Assembly (NCBI RefSeq): GCF_034702125.1
Contig: NC_085862.1
Location: 12,091,738 to 12,155,737 of the forward strand
DNA from: Engraulis encrasicolus
Taxonomy: Eukaryota > Chordata > Actinopteri > Clupeiformes > Engraulidae
Direction of reading: 5' to 3'
DNA length: 64,000 nt
Part shown: positions 1-9,117 of the stretch, one piece after another
How positions within the stretch are numbered: the first letter of the stretch is position 1
Layout: every line of letters starts with the position of its first letter
Program-made: the position numbers and the translations under genes
The notes under the pieces: generated by a model
What the model was told of the DNA's origin: nothing
Databases searched by the model: none
What the model saw: only the letters and a program-made list of their open reading frames with translations

Positions 1-152
1 ATATCTGTAGAGGAGGAGGGGCCAGGCCATGAAGAATTTTATATAGTAAAACTGAATCATTATATTTAATATAGTTATCCCAGTCCAACAGACTGCTTCC
101 TCACTTGTGTTTACATTAAAGCTGATACTCCACTCTGAACACTTTGTTTTAG

Positions 153-232
153 ATGTTCTACACTGGAGCTGCAATGAACCCTGTCAGATCCTTCGTCCTG
201 CTACGTTCAAGAGGAACTTCATGAACCACTGG
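153..232 (+). pseudogene. Orphan aquaporin-family exon (AQP0/MIP-like) with 1-nt deletion
   Basis: An 80-nt block is flanked by a good acceptor (TTGTTTTAG) and a GT donor (GGGTAAAA). Its first frame reads YTGAAMNPVRSF, the second NPA-box region of water-channel aquaporins. A second frame then gives RNFMNHW, which normally follows in the same frame. The equivalent exon in the AQP0/1/2/5 group is about 81 nt, so one base appears lost just after the SF codons. The NPA motif is NPV here. Upstream exons would lie outside the window, and no following exon is visible before the minisatellite at 430. I infer an aquaporin pseudogene fragment. A sequencing error in a real gene is possible but would still leave the last exon missing. 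Confidence 0.65.
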
Positions 233-429
233 GTAAAAAAATATGTACAAATTATGCATTAAAAAAACATGCTCATAGTCTCGCATTGTTCGTAAACTAC
301 TTTCAATTCAGATATAATAGATGTAATAGTGTTGCATTGTTTTGGTCTTTTATAGAATGCGCAATGCACTGCATGTATTTCTCAGCTGCTCACATGTAAC
401 TATAATATGGTTTCTGTTCTTCCCTCCTC

Positions 430-890
430 GTGCCTGCACCCGTCCGTGCGTTCGTTCGTGCCTGCGTGCGTCCGTGTCTCCGTCCAGCCGGCTGTGCGTG
501 CGTCCGTCTCTGCATCCGTGCCTACGTCTGGCCGGCCGTGCGTCCGTCTGTGCCCACGTCCGTGCCTCCGTCTGGCCGGCTGTGCGTCCGTCCGTGCGTC
601 AGTCGGTCTGTGCGTCCGTGCCTACGTCTGGCCGGCCGTGCGTCCGTCTGTGCCCACGTCCGTGCGTCCGTCTGTGCCCACGTCCGTGCCACCGTCTGGC
701 CGGCCGTGCGTCCGTCTGTGCGTCCGTGCCTACGTTTGGCCGGACGTGCTTCCGTCTGTGCGTCCGTGCCTACGTTTGGCCGGACGTGCATCCGTCTGTG
801 CCCACGTCCGTGCCTCCGTCTGGCCGGCTGTGCTTGCGTCCGTCCGTCCGTCCGTCCGTCCGTGCGTCAGTCCGTCTGTACGTCCGCGTC
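430..890. repeat. GC-rich CpG-dense minisatellite
   Basis: Degenerate tandem units of roughly 35-45 bp are built from GTGCGTCCGTCTG, TGCCCACGTCCGTGCC and GTCTGGCCGGC blocks. All three plus-strand frames stay open across it because the unit lacks stop trinucleotides. The resulting Arg/Pro/Ser/Val-rich translations are not credible proteins. A related array lies at 2905-3095. Confidence 0.85.
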
Positions 891-1373
891 TACCAGGCAC
901 GTGCACTCCAATACGGCAGGGGAGGCACGGCCTCACCAGCCAGACCTGAAAATGATGAGCTGCAGTAAATGTGAACAATAGTAACAATAACAGCTATTGT
1001 TTTCGAGCATCTGCACCATAACTACCATTTGAGCAGTATTTAAACAGTTTCACTCATTGTCAATCATTTCCGTGGCCAAAATCATAATATTTGCCCATTT
1101 CATGTCAAATTGCTCCGAATACGGTGAATTTGGGGCAACTCTGAACTGGCCTCACCCCGGATTGCGCAATCCCTCGTTAACAAGCTTCAGCGCATGCGCC
1201 ATTTTGCTCGTTCTGTGAATGCAACCTGGTAATATTGTATTAAACGTTTTTATACACTTAATAGAAGTATGTATGGTGTGCCCTCAATTCCTGATAATGT
1301 TCTACTATTTTCTACTTGTGATTATCATTTCTTTACTCTGAACGCTTTGGCATAACGTCCACTGAAATATACA

Positions 1374-1910
1374 TTGGTGAGGCCAGCAGTAGCCTGGCCG
1401 CAGACTCCTTCTGGCATTGAGAGTATTGCTGGCCAGTTACGTCATAGCCAATCTGAAGTTCACAATACAGTCAGTCGGTGTTGTTGGCTAGCTTGTTCAC
1501 TTTGTCTGCGACAAGTGGATTTCATAACGAAACTAAGAGCATTCTCAAAGTTGGATTTCCAAGAGGAAAATATGTGATAAAGAATGGAGGACCGACAGAG
1601 CTGAAGGGTTTGCTACTGCAGGTGACGGTCAGAAGGTTATAACTACCTGATCATTTCAAAGTGAGTGGTACAACAGAAACTATTTTTTGTTTCCCCTGTG
1701 TCTTGTTTGCAACCGGCGAGAATGTGTGGAAGACCATTCGCATGGAATTGTACGACTTAACAATTTACTAAGGACTAAGGAGCCTCACGAAACACAAATC
1801 CTCGCGGCTACTCATATTCATATTCAATGCCAACTTGCTTTGGACGTTTGGGGCGTCTAGAATAGATGTGGCTTTGGATGGACAGCACCGGCTAAAGTAA
1901 CGTTAGCATG
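1374..1910 (+). pseudogene. Decayed hAT transposase fragment (ZMYM1-like)
   Basis: Conceptual translation in shifting frames shows pieces typical of the hAT proteins annotated as zinc finger MYM-type 1-like. A KLDFQEE... stretch is followed by FCFPCVLF, which resembles the Cys-Pro-Cys-Leu-Phe core of the TTF-type zinc finger. Later come HKSSR..., LLWTFG and RIDVALD, resembling the segment after that finger. Several stops and frame changes make it non-functional, and no terminal repeats were located. The call rests on motif order rather than an alignment, so confidence is moderate. Confidence 0.5.
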
Positions 1911-2309
1911 CGCAACGCCGAAGTGAAGGAAAAGAGCGGCGCATGGACCTGATGTACGAGGTTAAGGTAAGATCAGTGTTTCCTATGTGTGTGAAGCCTG
2001 TGTTTGAGAATCCGCCGTGATTCTGTCTGGTGTGGTGGTAGCTTTTGTGATCTGAACAGGATTATCATGTGCCCTGTAACTGTTTGTAAAGTTGAGTAGG
2101 CTACAGGGTGCCGTTGAGGTAAATCAAATATACCCGTGTAACTACAAGACTCTGATCTAATTCCAAAGTGTAGGCATAACATAAAGGACAGTCCCAAAAT
2201 ATTTGGTGACCATTGAGCATCCGCCGTGATGTGGTTTAGGCTATGTGAGACCACTGTTTGAATCCTGTGTGTGTGAGAGCAGTGGGCTGTGAAGGAGCGT
2301 ACACTCTTC

Positions 2310-2600
2310 ACTACTCTCCCCTCCTCCTCTCCTCTCCTCTCCTCTCTTTTCCCATCTCCTCTCCTCTCCTCTTCCCTCTAATCCTCTCCTCTTCTCTCTT
2401 CTCCTCTCCTCTTCTCTCTTCTCCTCTCCTATCCTCTGATCTCTTCTCCTCTCCTCTCCTCTCCTCTCCTCTCATCTCCTCTCTCTTCTCCTCCCCTCTC
2501 CTCCTCTCTCATCTCCTCTCCCCTCCTCTTCTCTCCCCTCCCCTTCTCTCCTCTCCTCTCCACTACTCTCCTCTCCTCTGCTCTGCTCTGCTCTGCTGTC
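2310..2600. repeat. Polypyrimidine (CTCCT)n microsatellite
   Basis: About 290 bp of almost pure C/T on the plus strand, built from CTCCTCTCCT units with some TTCTCTC variants. Open frames across it are low-complexity Ser/Leu/Pro strings and are not genes. Confidence 0.95.
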
Positions 2601-2642
2601 CACATTGGTGCTGAGTGTTTTATGTGAGACCACTGTTTGAAT

Positions 2643-2644
<2 letters not shown>

Positions 2645-2714
<70 letters not shown>
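2645..2714. repeat. (TG)n microsatellite
   Basis: About 35 TG units with one interruption, followed by a short (GA)n run. The TTGAATCCTGTG leading into it repeats the text at 2258-2270, hinting at a local duplication around the CT tract. Confidence 0.95.
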
Positions 2715-2904
2715 AGGGAGAGAGAGAGATCTAATAGCATTTTCTCTGCGGAAATGCAGTATGTCAAAATATGTAGGCCTACCTTATGTTAAGAAAGCTG
2801 CTACGACATATGGAACTTGTCGGTAGGCCTATTTGGCAATTATTTATTTGAAAATCTGATATTGAAAAAGTTGCCTCACCAGCCATAAATCCCAGCGCAC
2901 GTTA

Positions 2905-3095
2905 CTGGAGTCTACGTCTGACCGGACGTGCGTCTGTCTGTGCTTCCATCTGTCCGTGCCTCCGGCCGGCCAGCTGTCCGTCCGTGTGTGCGTGCCCACG
3001 TCAGTTTGTGCATGCCTGCGTCTGTCTGTCCATTCCTCCATCCGTCTGTGCGTCAGTTCGTGCCTGCGTCCGTGCGTCTGTCAGTCTGTTTGCCC
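2905..3095. repeat. Second minisatellite related to 430-890
   Basis: The same vocabulary as the first array (GGACGTGCGTCTG, TGCCTCCGGCCGGCC, CGTGCCCACGTC) occurs in more degenerate units of about 35-45 bp. The two arrays lie 2 kb apart. Confidence 0.75.
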
Positions 3096-3204
3096 GCAAA
3101 AACAAAAAAACAGTAGGGGGTCTACCAAAAAAATTGAGTGATTTTTGAGAGTGTGTGTGTCTGTATTTGGTCTCCTATAGAATTGACTTAAGATACTGCT
3201 GATG

Positions 3205-3425
3205 GTGTTCAAAGCATTAAATAGTCTTCCTCCCTGTTACATCTCTGATATGCTCTCTTTTTATGCCCCTGCCCGAGCTCTCAGATCCGCTGATGCCACG
3301 CTGCTAAGGATTCCTACCCTTCCACCAAAGGAAATTGGTGAAGCCGCCTTCGATATGTACACGCCCAAGAGATAGAACTCTGCCTATTGACATCAGAGAC
3401 ACTACCTCCATCAACTCGCACAACT
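3205..3425 (+). pseudogene. LINE ORF2 C-terminal fragment (CR1/L2 type)
   Basis: Translation gives FKALNSLPPCYISDM then SFYAPARALRSAD and IGEAAFD. This is the tail after the reverse transcriptase domain in fish CR1/L2-group LINEs. The LINE at 25958-30400 contains the same region (FKSLNGMGPTYL..., RSLRSTE, CGEAAF). A stop follows, the expected ending is out of frame, and no RT core is present. It is a dead 3' fragment. Confidence 0.65.
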
Positions 3426-3511
3426 CTTCACCCTCGCCTATTCTTAGCTGCTCAGGCTCCACATGTCGTGCCCTGATGTGCAAAATCTGTAGTCATCTCT
3501 CTTCCTTTTAA

Positions 3512-3514
<3 letters not shown>

Positions 3515-3593
<79 letters not shown>
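3515..3593. repeat. (GT)n microsatellite
   Basis: About 39 uninterrupted GT units. It is followed, to 4020, by GT/GC-rich sequence with five copies of GATTACAAAG separated by short GT runs (near 3593, 3618, 3937, 3972 and 4008). Confidence 0.95.
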
Positions 3594-3594
<1 letters not shown>

Positions 3595-4109
3595 TTACAA
3601 AGTGTGCGGCCGTGTGTGATTACAAAGCGTGTGTGTGTGGGGGGGGTGGGGGGAGTCGTGGGGGATGTTAATATGTGGTTTGAAGTGTTGGGGGGGACAC
3701 TGAAATTGTTTTTAGTATTTTTTTTCCTGTCTTTATCCTTTTTTCCCTGTATCCTTTTATTGTCTATTATTGTACGTTACATTTTGCTTTTGTTAAAAGC
3801 TGGAAAAATTAAGGTAATGAAAAGAAATGGAAGAAAAAGTAAGAAATTATTGGTCCCCCATAAGGGGGGGTGGTGGTTGGGTTTATTTTTTAAAAAAAGT
3901 GTGTGTGTGTGTGCGCGCGCACACGCACATGCGTGCGATTACAAAGCGTGTGTGTGTGTGAGCGAGAGAGAGATTACAAAGTGTGTGTGTGTGTGAGTGT
4001 GCGTGAGAGATTACAAAGCGTGAATGTGTTGGCGTCATGCAGATGGTAATTTTTCTTATTTATTTTTATTTTACACTTCTACACGTCATCCCCCAAGCTG
4101 TATTATTTG

Positions 4110-4262
4110 CTATGATATTAACCCCTCCTTGCATCTGCACTTGTTGTTCTGTATATTTCCTGTGCTCTTTGTATTTGCTATGATGTGATGTTGGCTATGA
4201 TTATGTCTTCTTTGAAAGCTGCTTTGGTTATAAAGCGCCTGCCAAATGCAATGTAATGTAAA
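4110..4262 (+). mobile_element. 3' tail of a LINE-dependent retroposon (AATGTA tail)
   Basis: The TTTGGTTATAAAGCG..CTGCCAAATGCAATG block followed by an AATGTA tail is a common 3' end of fish L2-type LINEs and the SINEs they mobilise. The same tail occurs at 39520-39655 and inverted at 53390-53530. The body upstream is not recognisable. Confidence 0.6.
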
Positions 4263-4381
4263 GGTATATTAATAGACAAATCATCTGATCTGCCATTTCT
4301 GTACCACAATAAAATGAAAAGAAACACCATCACACAAATTTGCCTACGGCAGATGTTCATTTTTACTATTTATTTTTATTA

Positions 4382-4384
<3 letters not shown>

Positions 4385-4436
<52 letters not shown>
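4385..4436. repeat. (GT)n microsatellite
   Basis: About 26 GT units ending in an oligo-T run. Confidence 0.95.
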
Positions 4437-4438
<2 letters not shown>

Positions 4439-4711
4439 ATTTTTTTTTTTACAATCAGGACACTCCACTGACACCCTGTCATCTTTCACTTGTCAAAAGT
4501 AGGCTTATCATGCACATCAAGCTGTCCTAAAGCTGTGCCAATTTGGCATACTCGGTGCTGCAAGTGTGCTGAAGTACTGTTTTAGTAGTGCTCCAGTGCA
4601 TTAATAGTACAATGAAACGCAATTTAAATAGCTGAAAAAAGTTCACTTTGTTCTATGTATAGTCATCAAAAGCACACTAAGTGTGTGCTTTTCATCTGGA
4701 CACTGCGCCTC

Positions 4712-5051
4712 ACCGCAGAGATACACCAGCGGCGACGCGATTCAAGCGACAGAGTGTAGCAGCAAGCGATACGAGAGATTGAGGAGACTAGAGTATGTCC
4801 GTACAGGCAGAAGGCAAAGCATTCAAGCATTCCCATTGGCTGTGGTCACTGACCTCTATACAGTCATTGGCTGTCGCGGCTTGTCGCCGAACCGCGTCAT
4901 AGAAAGTTGAAAAGATTTCAACTTCAAATTGTCGCGCTCGTCGCGCAAATCGCTCTAGTCTCCAGAATCGCTTTTGTCTCTCGACTCAATACAAAGTCAA
5001 TTACTTCCGTCGCTCGACTCGCTCAGATCGCCGCTGGTGTATCTCTGCGGT
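4712..5051. mobile_element. MITE with long imperfect terminal inverted repeats
   Basis: The ends are exact inverted copies over at least 22 bp (ACCGCAGAGATACACCAGCG inward from 4712 and, on the other strand, from 5051). Weaker inverted similarity continues about 80 bp inward, including a shared GGAGACTAGAG. There is no plausible ORF. I could not identify a clean target-site duplication, so the superfamily is open. Confidence 0.75.
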
Positions 5052-5140
5052 TACCCTGTTCTTGCTTAAATGTTCTCCTTGGAAGTCAAGGCTAAATGTT
5101 GCTAAATGCTATGTAATGTAATGTAATCTTTGTTGGAAAG

Positions 5141-5236
5141 CCACAGCCTACCCGAGTATTGTTGCAGGCAATTAAGGCAGTTCTGAAGGCAAAAGGGGGT
5201 CCAACCCAACACGAGGAGTGTTCCTAATTAAGTGGC
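5141..5236 (+). mobile_element. Terminal fragment of a Tc1-like transposon
   Basis: About 95 bp match, in inverted orientation, the end of the Tc1-like relic at 6516-7089. Shared text includes CCACAGCCTACCCGAG, the GAAGGCAAAAGGGGGTCCAA block, and the terminal AAGTGG..GGTG. Only this end remains. Confidence 0.7.
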
Positions 5237-5253
5237 CGGTGGTACATAGACAT

Positions 5254-5718
5254 TCACACACAAGCTCTAGAGGCTGCCGTACAGCGCTAATTGTCCGGGA
5301 TTCGCATTAGAAAGTGTGGGCAGTCATGGGTTTATGGGCAGTCATGGGTGAGCGGTTAGGGCATCAGACTTGCATCCCAGAGGTTGCCGGTTCGACTACC
5401 GACCCGCCAGGTTGGTGGGGGGAGTAATCAACCAGTGCTCTCCCCCATCCTCCTCCATGACTGAGGTACCCTGAGCATGGTACCGTCCCACCGCACTGCT
5501 CCCCATGGGGCGCCACTGAGGGTGAGGCATAAATGCAATTTCGTTGTGTGCAGTGTGCAGTGTTCACTTGTGTGCTGTGGAGTGCTGTGTCACAATGACA
5601 ATGGGAGTTGGAGTTTCCCAATGGGCTTTCACTTTTCGCTTTCGCTTTCACTTTTCACACACAAGCTCTAGAGGCTGCCGTACAGCGCTAATTGTCCGGG
5701 ATTCGCATTAGAAAGTGT
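5254..5718. repeat. 65-bp direct repeat flanking a SINE
   Basis: The segment at 5254-5318 (ACACAAGCTCTAGAGGCTGC ... AGAAAGTGTG) recurs almost perfectly at 5654-5718, immediately outside the SINE. A normal SINE target-site duplication is about 5-20 bp, so this is unusually long. A tandem duplication with the SINE inserted at the junction is another explanation. Confidence 0.85.
5319..5653 (+). mobile_element. tRNA-derived SINE
   Basis: The element starts GGGCAGTCATGGGT. It has an A-box-like TGAGCGGTTAGGGC and a B box GGTTCGACTACC about 35 bp later, as in tRNA-derived polymerase III promoters. The body ends in CACAATGACAATGGGAG, then TTTCCCAATGGGC and a (CACTTT)-like tail. The first 14 bases are present twice (5317-5330 and 5336-5349), suggesting a partial 5' duplication. 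Confidence 0.8.
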
Positions 5719-6515
5719 GTGCGCACACCTATAGTCCTAAAAAATCATAGCATAACCTAATTTTATAACATCAAGACCTAGCTTACTAGCGCAAGAAGAC
5801 TGTGGTTCTACTTACACCAGACCATAATTCAATGGTAACACTAGTTCTGCAAAAATACATGTGGATGAAGTGAGGTTGAGGAATAGTTTGAGCTCTTGTG
5901 GAATACAAATGAGAGAACCAATCGTGAGAAATATGTGAAATGCCTTTAGTTGTCTGACAAAGACCAATGTCAACCGCTCTAAAAAAAAAAAAAGGCCTCG
6001 GTCGGGACCCCCTAATTTGTTCGGCCTCTGATTTAGTGTCCGTCTTTTATTAACTGTCTTTCTTCCGCCACATTGACATGCAAGCAAAGCGGGCTGTAAT
6101 CCAGCCGAGTGGCTCCGGGAGCCTCTGGGTTTATGAGGCCGCGCAGTCATTTGGAAGGGAATGGCAGTGGCGGAGCAGGGGCAGGATATATCACCATTAC
6201 CGCACAAGAAGGATATCTACTGTACGTAGATATGCAGATGGGTTTACTGTACATGCAAATACACAACATGCATGCATACAGTTAGGCTATCGGCCCCGTG
6301 ATCCCACCACAGCACAAAAGGTACCATATGCAGATAGAGTATACTGGAGATGTGTATCATACAAATACACATAGCAGTAAAGGAAATATCAGTCATGAAG
6401 ATAACGATTACGAGATATGCAGAAAAGTGCACTGAATGTAAATATCATCCATGTAAATATGCAGTGGACAGAGGGAGTGAGGGCAGAAACATCATATCCA
6501 CAGCACCACAATATA

Positions 6516-7089
6516 CACTCACCGACCACTTCATTAGGAACACCTCTCTAGTGCTGGCCGGGTTGGACCCCCTTTTGCCTTCAGAACTGCCTGAACTGCA
6601 CCTGCAACAATGCTCGGGTAGGCTGTGGCATTGCAACAAAGATAAATTGGTACTAATAGGCCAAAATTGTTCTAAGAATTGTTCTATATCCCCAGCCTGA
6701 AATGTTGATGCAAGGCTGAGTTGACCCATGTTTTCATGTTGTTGACGCCAAATTCTGACCATTCCACCTGAGTGTTGTAGTAGCCTAGATATCAAGACTC
6801 ATCAGACCAGGCAACATTTTTCCGATCTTCTAGTGTCATTTGTAGTGAGCCTGTCCAAATTGTTGCCTCATTTTCCTCTTCTTGGCTGACAGGATTGGCA
6901 CCAAATGTGGTTTTCTGCTGCTGTAGCCCATTTGCCTCAAGATTTGATGTGTTGTGTAATCAGGGATTCTTTTATGCATACCCCAGTTGTAATGAGTGGT
7001 TATTTGCCTTTGTATCAGCTCAAACCAATCTGGCCATTCTTCTCTGACCTCTGCCATCAACAAGGCATTTTTGCCCACAGCAACGCTGC
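6516..7089 (-). pseudogene. Tc1-like transposon relic, truncated transposase
   Basis: The plus-strand end CACTCACCGACCACTTC matches the terminal repeat of a common vertebrate Tc1-like family. Reading the minus strand, fragments of the transposase appear in order: the DNA-binding region (EEWPDWFELIQRQITTH, then LRQMGYSSRKPH and LVPILSAKKRKM) and, after a gap, VRIWRQQHEN from the catalytic part. Stops, frame changes and a missing C-terminal half show it is dead. Its 5' end is missing: at about 7089 it passes directly into an Ig light-chain constant exon. Confidence 0.8.
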
Positions 7090-7277
7090 GTACTGGCGCT
7101 GAGACGGGCCTGTCTGGAAGTCAGTGGCCGCCACTTCTTTGCCATCCTCTGACCAGCTCAGGGTGGCACCATCAGGGTAGAAGCCCTGAGCCAGGCACAC
7201 CACAGTAGGCCTGTCCCCAGAGGAGAGGGCCTGGGAGGGGGCCAGCACCACCAGCTCAGGGGGGGATTGGGGACGGG
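7090..7277 (-). pseudogene. Immunoglobulin light-chain constant (CL) exon, truncated
   Basis: On the minus strand an acceptor (CTTCCAG) precedes an open frame with PPELVVLAPSQALSSG, then TVVCLAQGFYPDGATLSW and a short TDFQTGPSQRQ. This is the first half of a C1-set Ig domain: the B-strand cysteine in a TVxCL context and the C-strand tryptophan are present. The second half, including the F-strand cysteine and the C-terminal cysteine that pairs with the heavy chain, is missing because the Tc1-like relic begins at about 7089. The exon entry phase matches the J segment at 8228-8268. As it stands this cluster cannot encode a complete light chain unless splicing reaches another C exon. Confidence 0.8.
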
Positions 7278-7300
7278 CTGGAAGTTTAGAAGAGGGAACA

Positions 7301-7308
7301 ATGCAAAT
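7301..7308. promoter_or_regulatory. Octamer motif ATGCAAAT
   Basis: A perfect octamer (ATTTGCAT in Ig orientation) lies about 24 bp upstream of the CL exon inside the J-C intron. Octamers bind Oct factors in Ig promoters and enhancers. Its position is not that of a V promoter, so function is uncertain. Another perfect copy is at about 6250. Confidence 0.35.
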
Positions 7309-7309
7309 C

Positions 7310-7793
7310 AAACATGGCAAAATGATTAGTGCTACTATTCATGGAAAAGATTAAATATTCATATTATATATATTGGTTTGTACAGTATAAGACAGATTTT
7401 TTAAGGTGCATTTCCAAATGTAAAAGTAACGTCATTACATTTTGTAGATGTATTAACACAGACATACAGTATACAGTAACAGTATAAACTGACATGATAG
7501 TATAGAATAGATACATTGTACTAGAGGTTAAATACAGTGTTAAATACAGTGTAACACTACTCATTTACCAAACAAATAGTAAAACACGTTTCAAAAATAT
7601 TAAGATTGCCCGCACTATAATTGTTTTAGATTAAAGTAAATTAATCTAGATTACATTAGATTATATTAGATTCAACTTCTTGTCATTACATACAACATGA
7701 GTAAATACAGAGTACAGTATTAACCCAGTAGACAAAATGTCCTGTCAGTGGAGATAGATATTTTCTTTTCAACAGCTATAGTATATAATGTAC

Positions 7794-7853
<60 letters not shown>

Positions 7854-8219
7854 ATATGTGTACGGCCCGGTGTCAGAAAACCCCAAATGCAACTTTTGAC
7901 AGCGCGGTCCGAGCGAATGTCGTGGGAAACACTTCTCATACGAAAAATCACTTTACATACTGTATTCATGTTTGTATCATCAGCTGGCATTCCGCGATGA
8001 CAAACTTTCTCACAGTGCGTTTATTTAAACAGTCTTTTTTCATGACTGTGTAGATTTTGCCACGGGCACATCATCCATTGTGCCCATTTAATCAAATTCT
8101 AATCTGTTTTCTGTTTTAAAATATTTTCTGATATTATTTTTTGTTTTAATTTGACATGTTTTACATGAAGAAATAAGTGCTGTAATTATAATGTCTTAAT
8201 AAAAAGTCTTTATTTACAC
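7310..8219. other. J-C intron, no gene seen
   Basis: AT-rich sequence between the C exon and the J segment. It holds a (CA)n microsatellite at 7796-7850. I saw no second J segment: no other RSS heptamer/nonamer pair or FGxG-coding block was found here. Confidence 0.6.
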
Positions 8220-8227
8220 ACCATCAC

Positions 8228-8268
8228 TAAATTGGAGCTCTGTTCCTCCACCAAAAAGATGATAAGAT
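8228..8268 (-). CDS. Immunoglobulin light-chain J segment
   Basis: Reading the minus strand directly after the heptamer, the frame gives SYHLFGGGTELQF, the FGxGT hallmark of J segments. A splice donor follows either at 8227 (A/GTGATG) or six bases later (G/GTGTGT). Both leave one base to join the CL exon, so the phase is conserved. It lies 0.27 kb downstream of the V exon and 0.95 kb upstream of the C exon, all in the same orientation, as in teleost V-J-C clusters. Confidence 0.85.
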
Positions 8269-8296
8269 CACAGTGTTACAGCCCTGTACAAAAACC
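8269..8296 (-). other. Recombination signal sequence, 12-bp spacer (J side)
   Basis: On the plus strand a perfect heptamer CACAGTG (8269-8275), a 12-bp spacer and a perfect nonamer ACAAAAACC (8288-8296) abut the J segment. This is a consensus RAG recombination signal. A J segment with a 12-bp spacer is the lambda-type arrangement in mammals, where kappa J segments use 23. Confidence 0.92.
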
Positions 8297-8533
8297 TCTG
8301 GCATGCAGTTCCCTATTTGCAATGAGTCTCCATGCTTCAGTGACCTGCACCACAGAGGTCAAACTCATTATTCAGCAGGAAATGGACCTGGTTCAGACAG
8401 GAAGTGGCTCAAATCCATCACCTCATGCATGATGACTAAGGTCTGGTCAGTGGTCAACACTTGCTGCCTTGTTTTGCACTGTATACAACCAGGTTGAGGA
8501 CAGCATGAGTTCTGGTAGTTCATGACACTGAAT

Positions 8534-8540
8534 CACTGTG
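8534..8540 (-). other. RSS heptamer (V side), weak nonamer
   Basis: CACAGTG follows the V coding sequence directly on the minus strand. By the 12/23 rule a 23-bp spacer is expected, but the nine bases at that distance (8502-8510) match the nonamer consensus at only about four positions. No better nonamer is visible at 12 bp. Confidence 0.6.
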
Positions 8541-9031
8541 AGATCCTGAAACACATCCACCCTGACAGGCACAGTAATAAGTAGCCTCATCTTCAGCAGT
8601 CACTCCATTGATGTGCAGATACTCCTGACTATGAGATCCAGAGTAAGTGAATCTGCTGGGTAGTCCACTAGCTCTGGTGCTGTCTACTAATAAGAATTTC
8701 ACTCCATCCTCCTTCTGTTGGTACCATGTCAATGTCCAGTCTCTGCTACCACTGGTGCTTGGTGAGCAGGGGATCTTCACATTCTGCCCCAGCTGAGCTG
8801 TTAGAGATTTCTCCTGGGTCAAGACCAAGGCCTCCAGACCTAAAGACAAACATTCAAACCAAATAAATGAAAGAGTTTATGCTATAAATAGCCTATGGAT
8901 ATAATGCATGTTGTGTTTGCCATATTAGTAAGATTGAACAAAATCCTCCTGACTAAGACTGAAGATGTAAATAGTCTCCTACCACAGAGAGTGAAGGCAA
9001 GAGCAGTGAGAGTAGCTGTGTTGGGGATCAT
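8541..9031 (-). CDS. Immunoglobulin light-chain V gene (leader + V exon)
   Basis: The leader exon 8983-9031 starts with ATG and encodes a short hydrophobic peptide (MIPNTATLTALAFTLC). It ends at a GTAGGA donor. The V exon 8541-8839 begins after TTTGTCTTTAG in the matching phase. It encodes a complete V domain: VLTQ in framework 1, first cysteine in KIPC, LTWYQQK, GLPSRFTYSGS, then EDEATYYCAC before the heptamer. The reading frame is intact and the canonical C-W-C residues are present, so it looks functional in germline form. Extra cysteines occur in the CDR3-encoding end. The DEATYYC end and the 12-RSS on its J suggest a lambda-like isotype; that part is inference. A TATA-like TTTATAAG lies about 80 bp upstream. 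Confidence 0.88.
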
Positions 9032-9107
9032 GGTGTTCAGCTGTGTGGCAGTTACAGACAGAGACTTTGTCTTCCCTTCTGAGTGTGAAGAAAGCTCAAC
9101 CACTCTT

Positions 9108-9117
9108 ACTTATAAAG
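9108..9117 (-). promoter_or_regulatory. TATA-like element upstream of IgV
   Basis: CTTTATAAG on the minus strand is about 80 bp before the leader ATG. No perfect octamer was found upstream; the nearest is ATTTGCAG on the plus strand near 9366, a 7/8 match. Promoter assignment is therefore tentative. Confidence 0.4.

Noticed and set aside
342..981. Three overlapping plus-strand open frames of 180-208 codons
   Set aside because: They are all translations of the same tandem minisatellite, with no start context and no domain.
5319..5400. Possible tRNA gene from A and B boxes
   Set aside because: No cloverleaf is supported; the sequence is the head of a tRNA-derived SINE with a long unrelated body and tail.
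6078..6432. Short frames between the SINE and the Tc1-like relic
   Set aside because: No domain, no splice or start context; sequence there is AT-rich and unremarkable.
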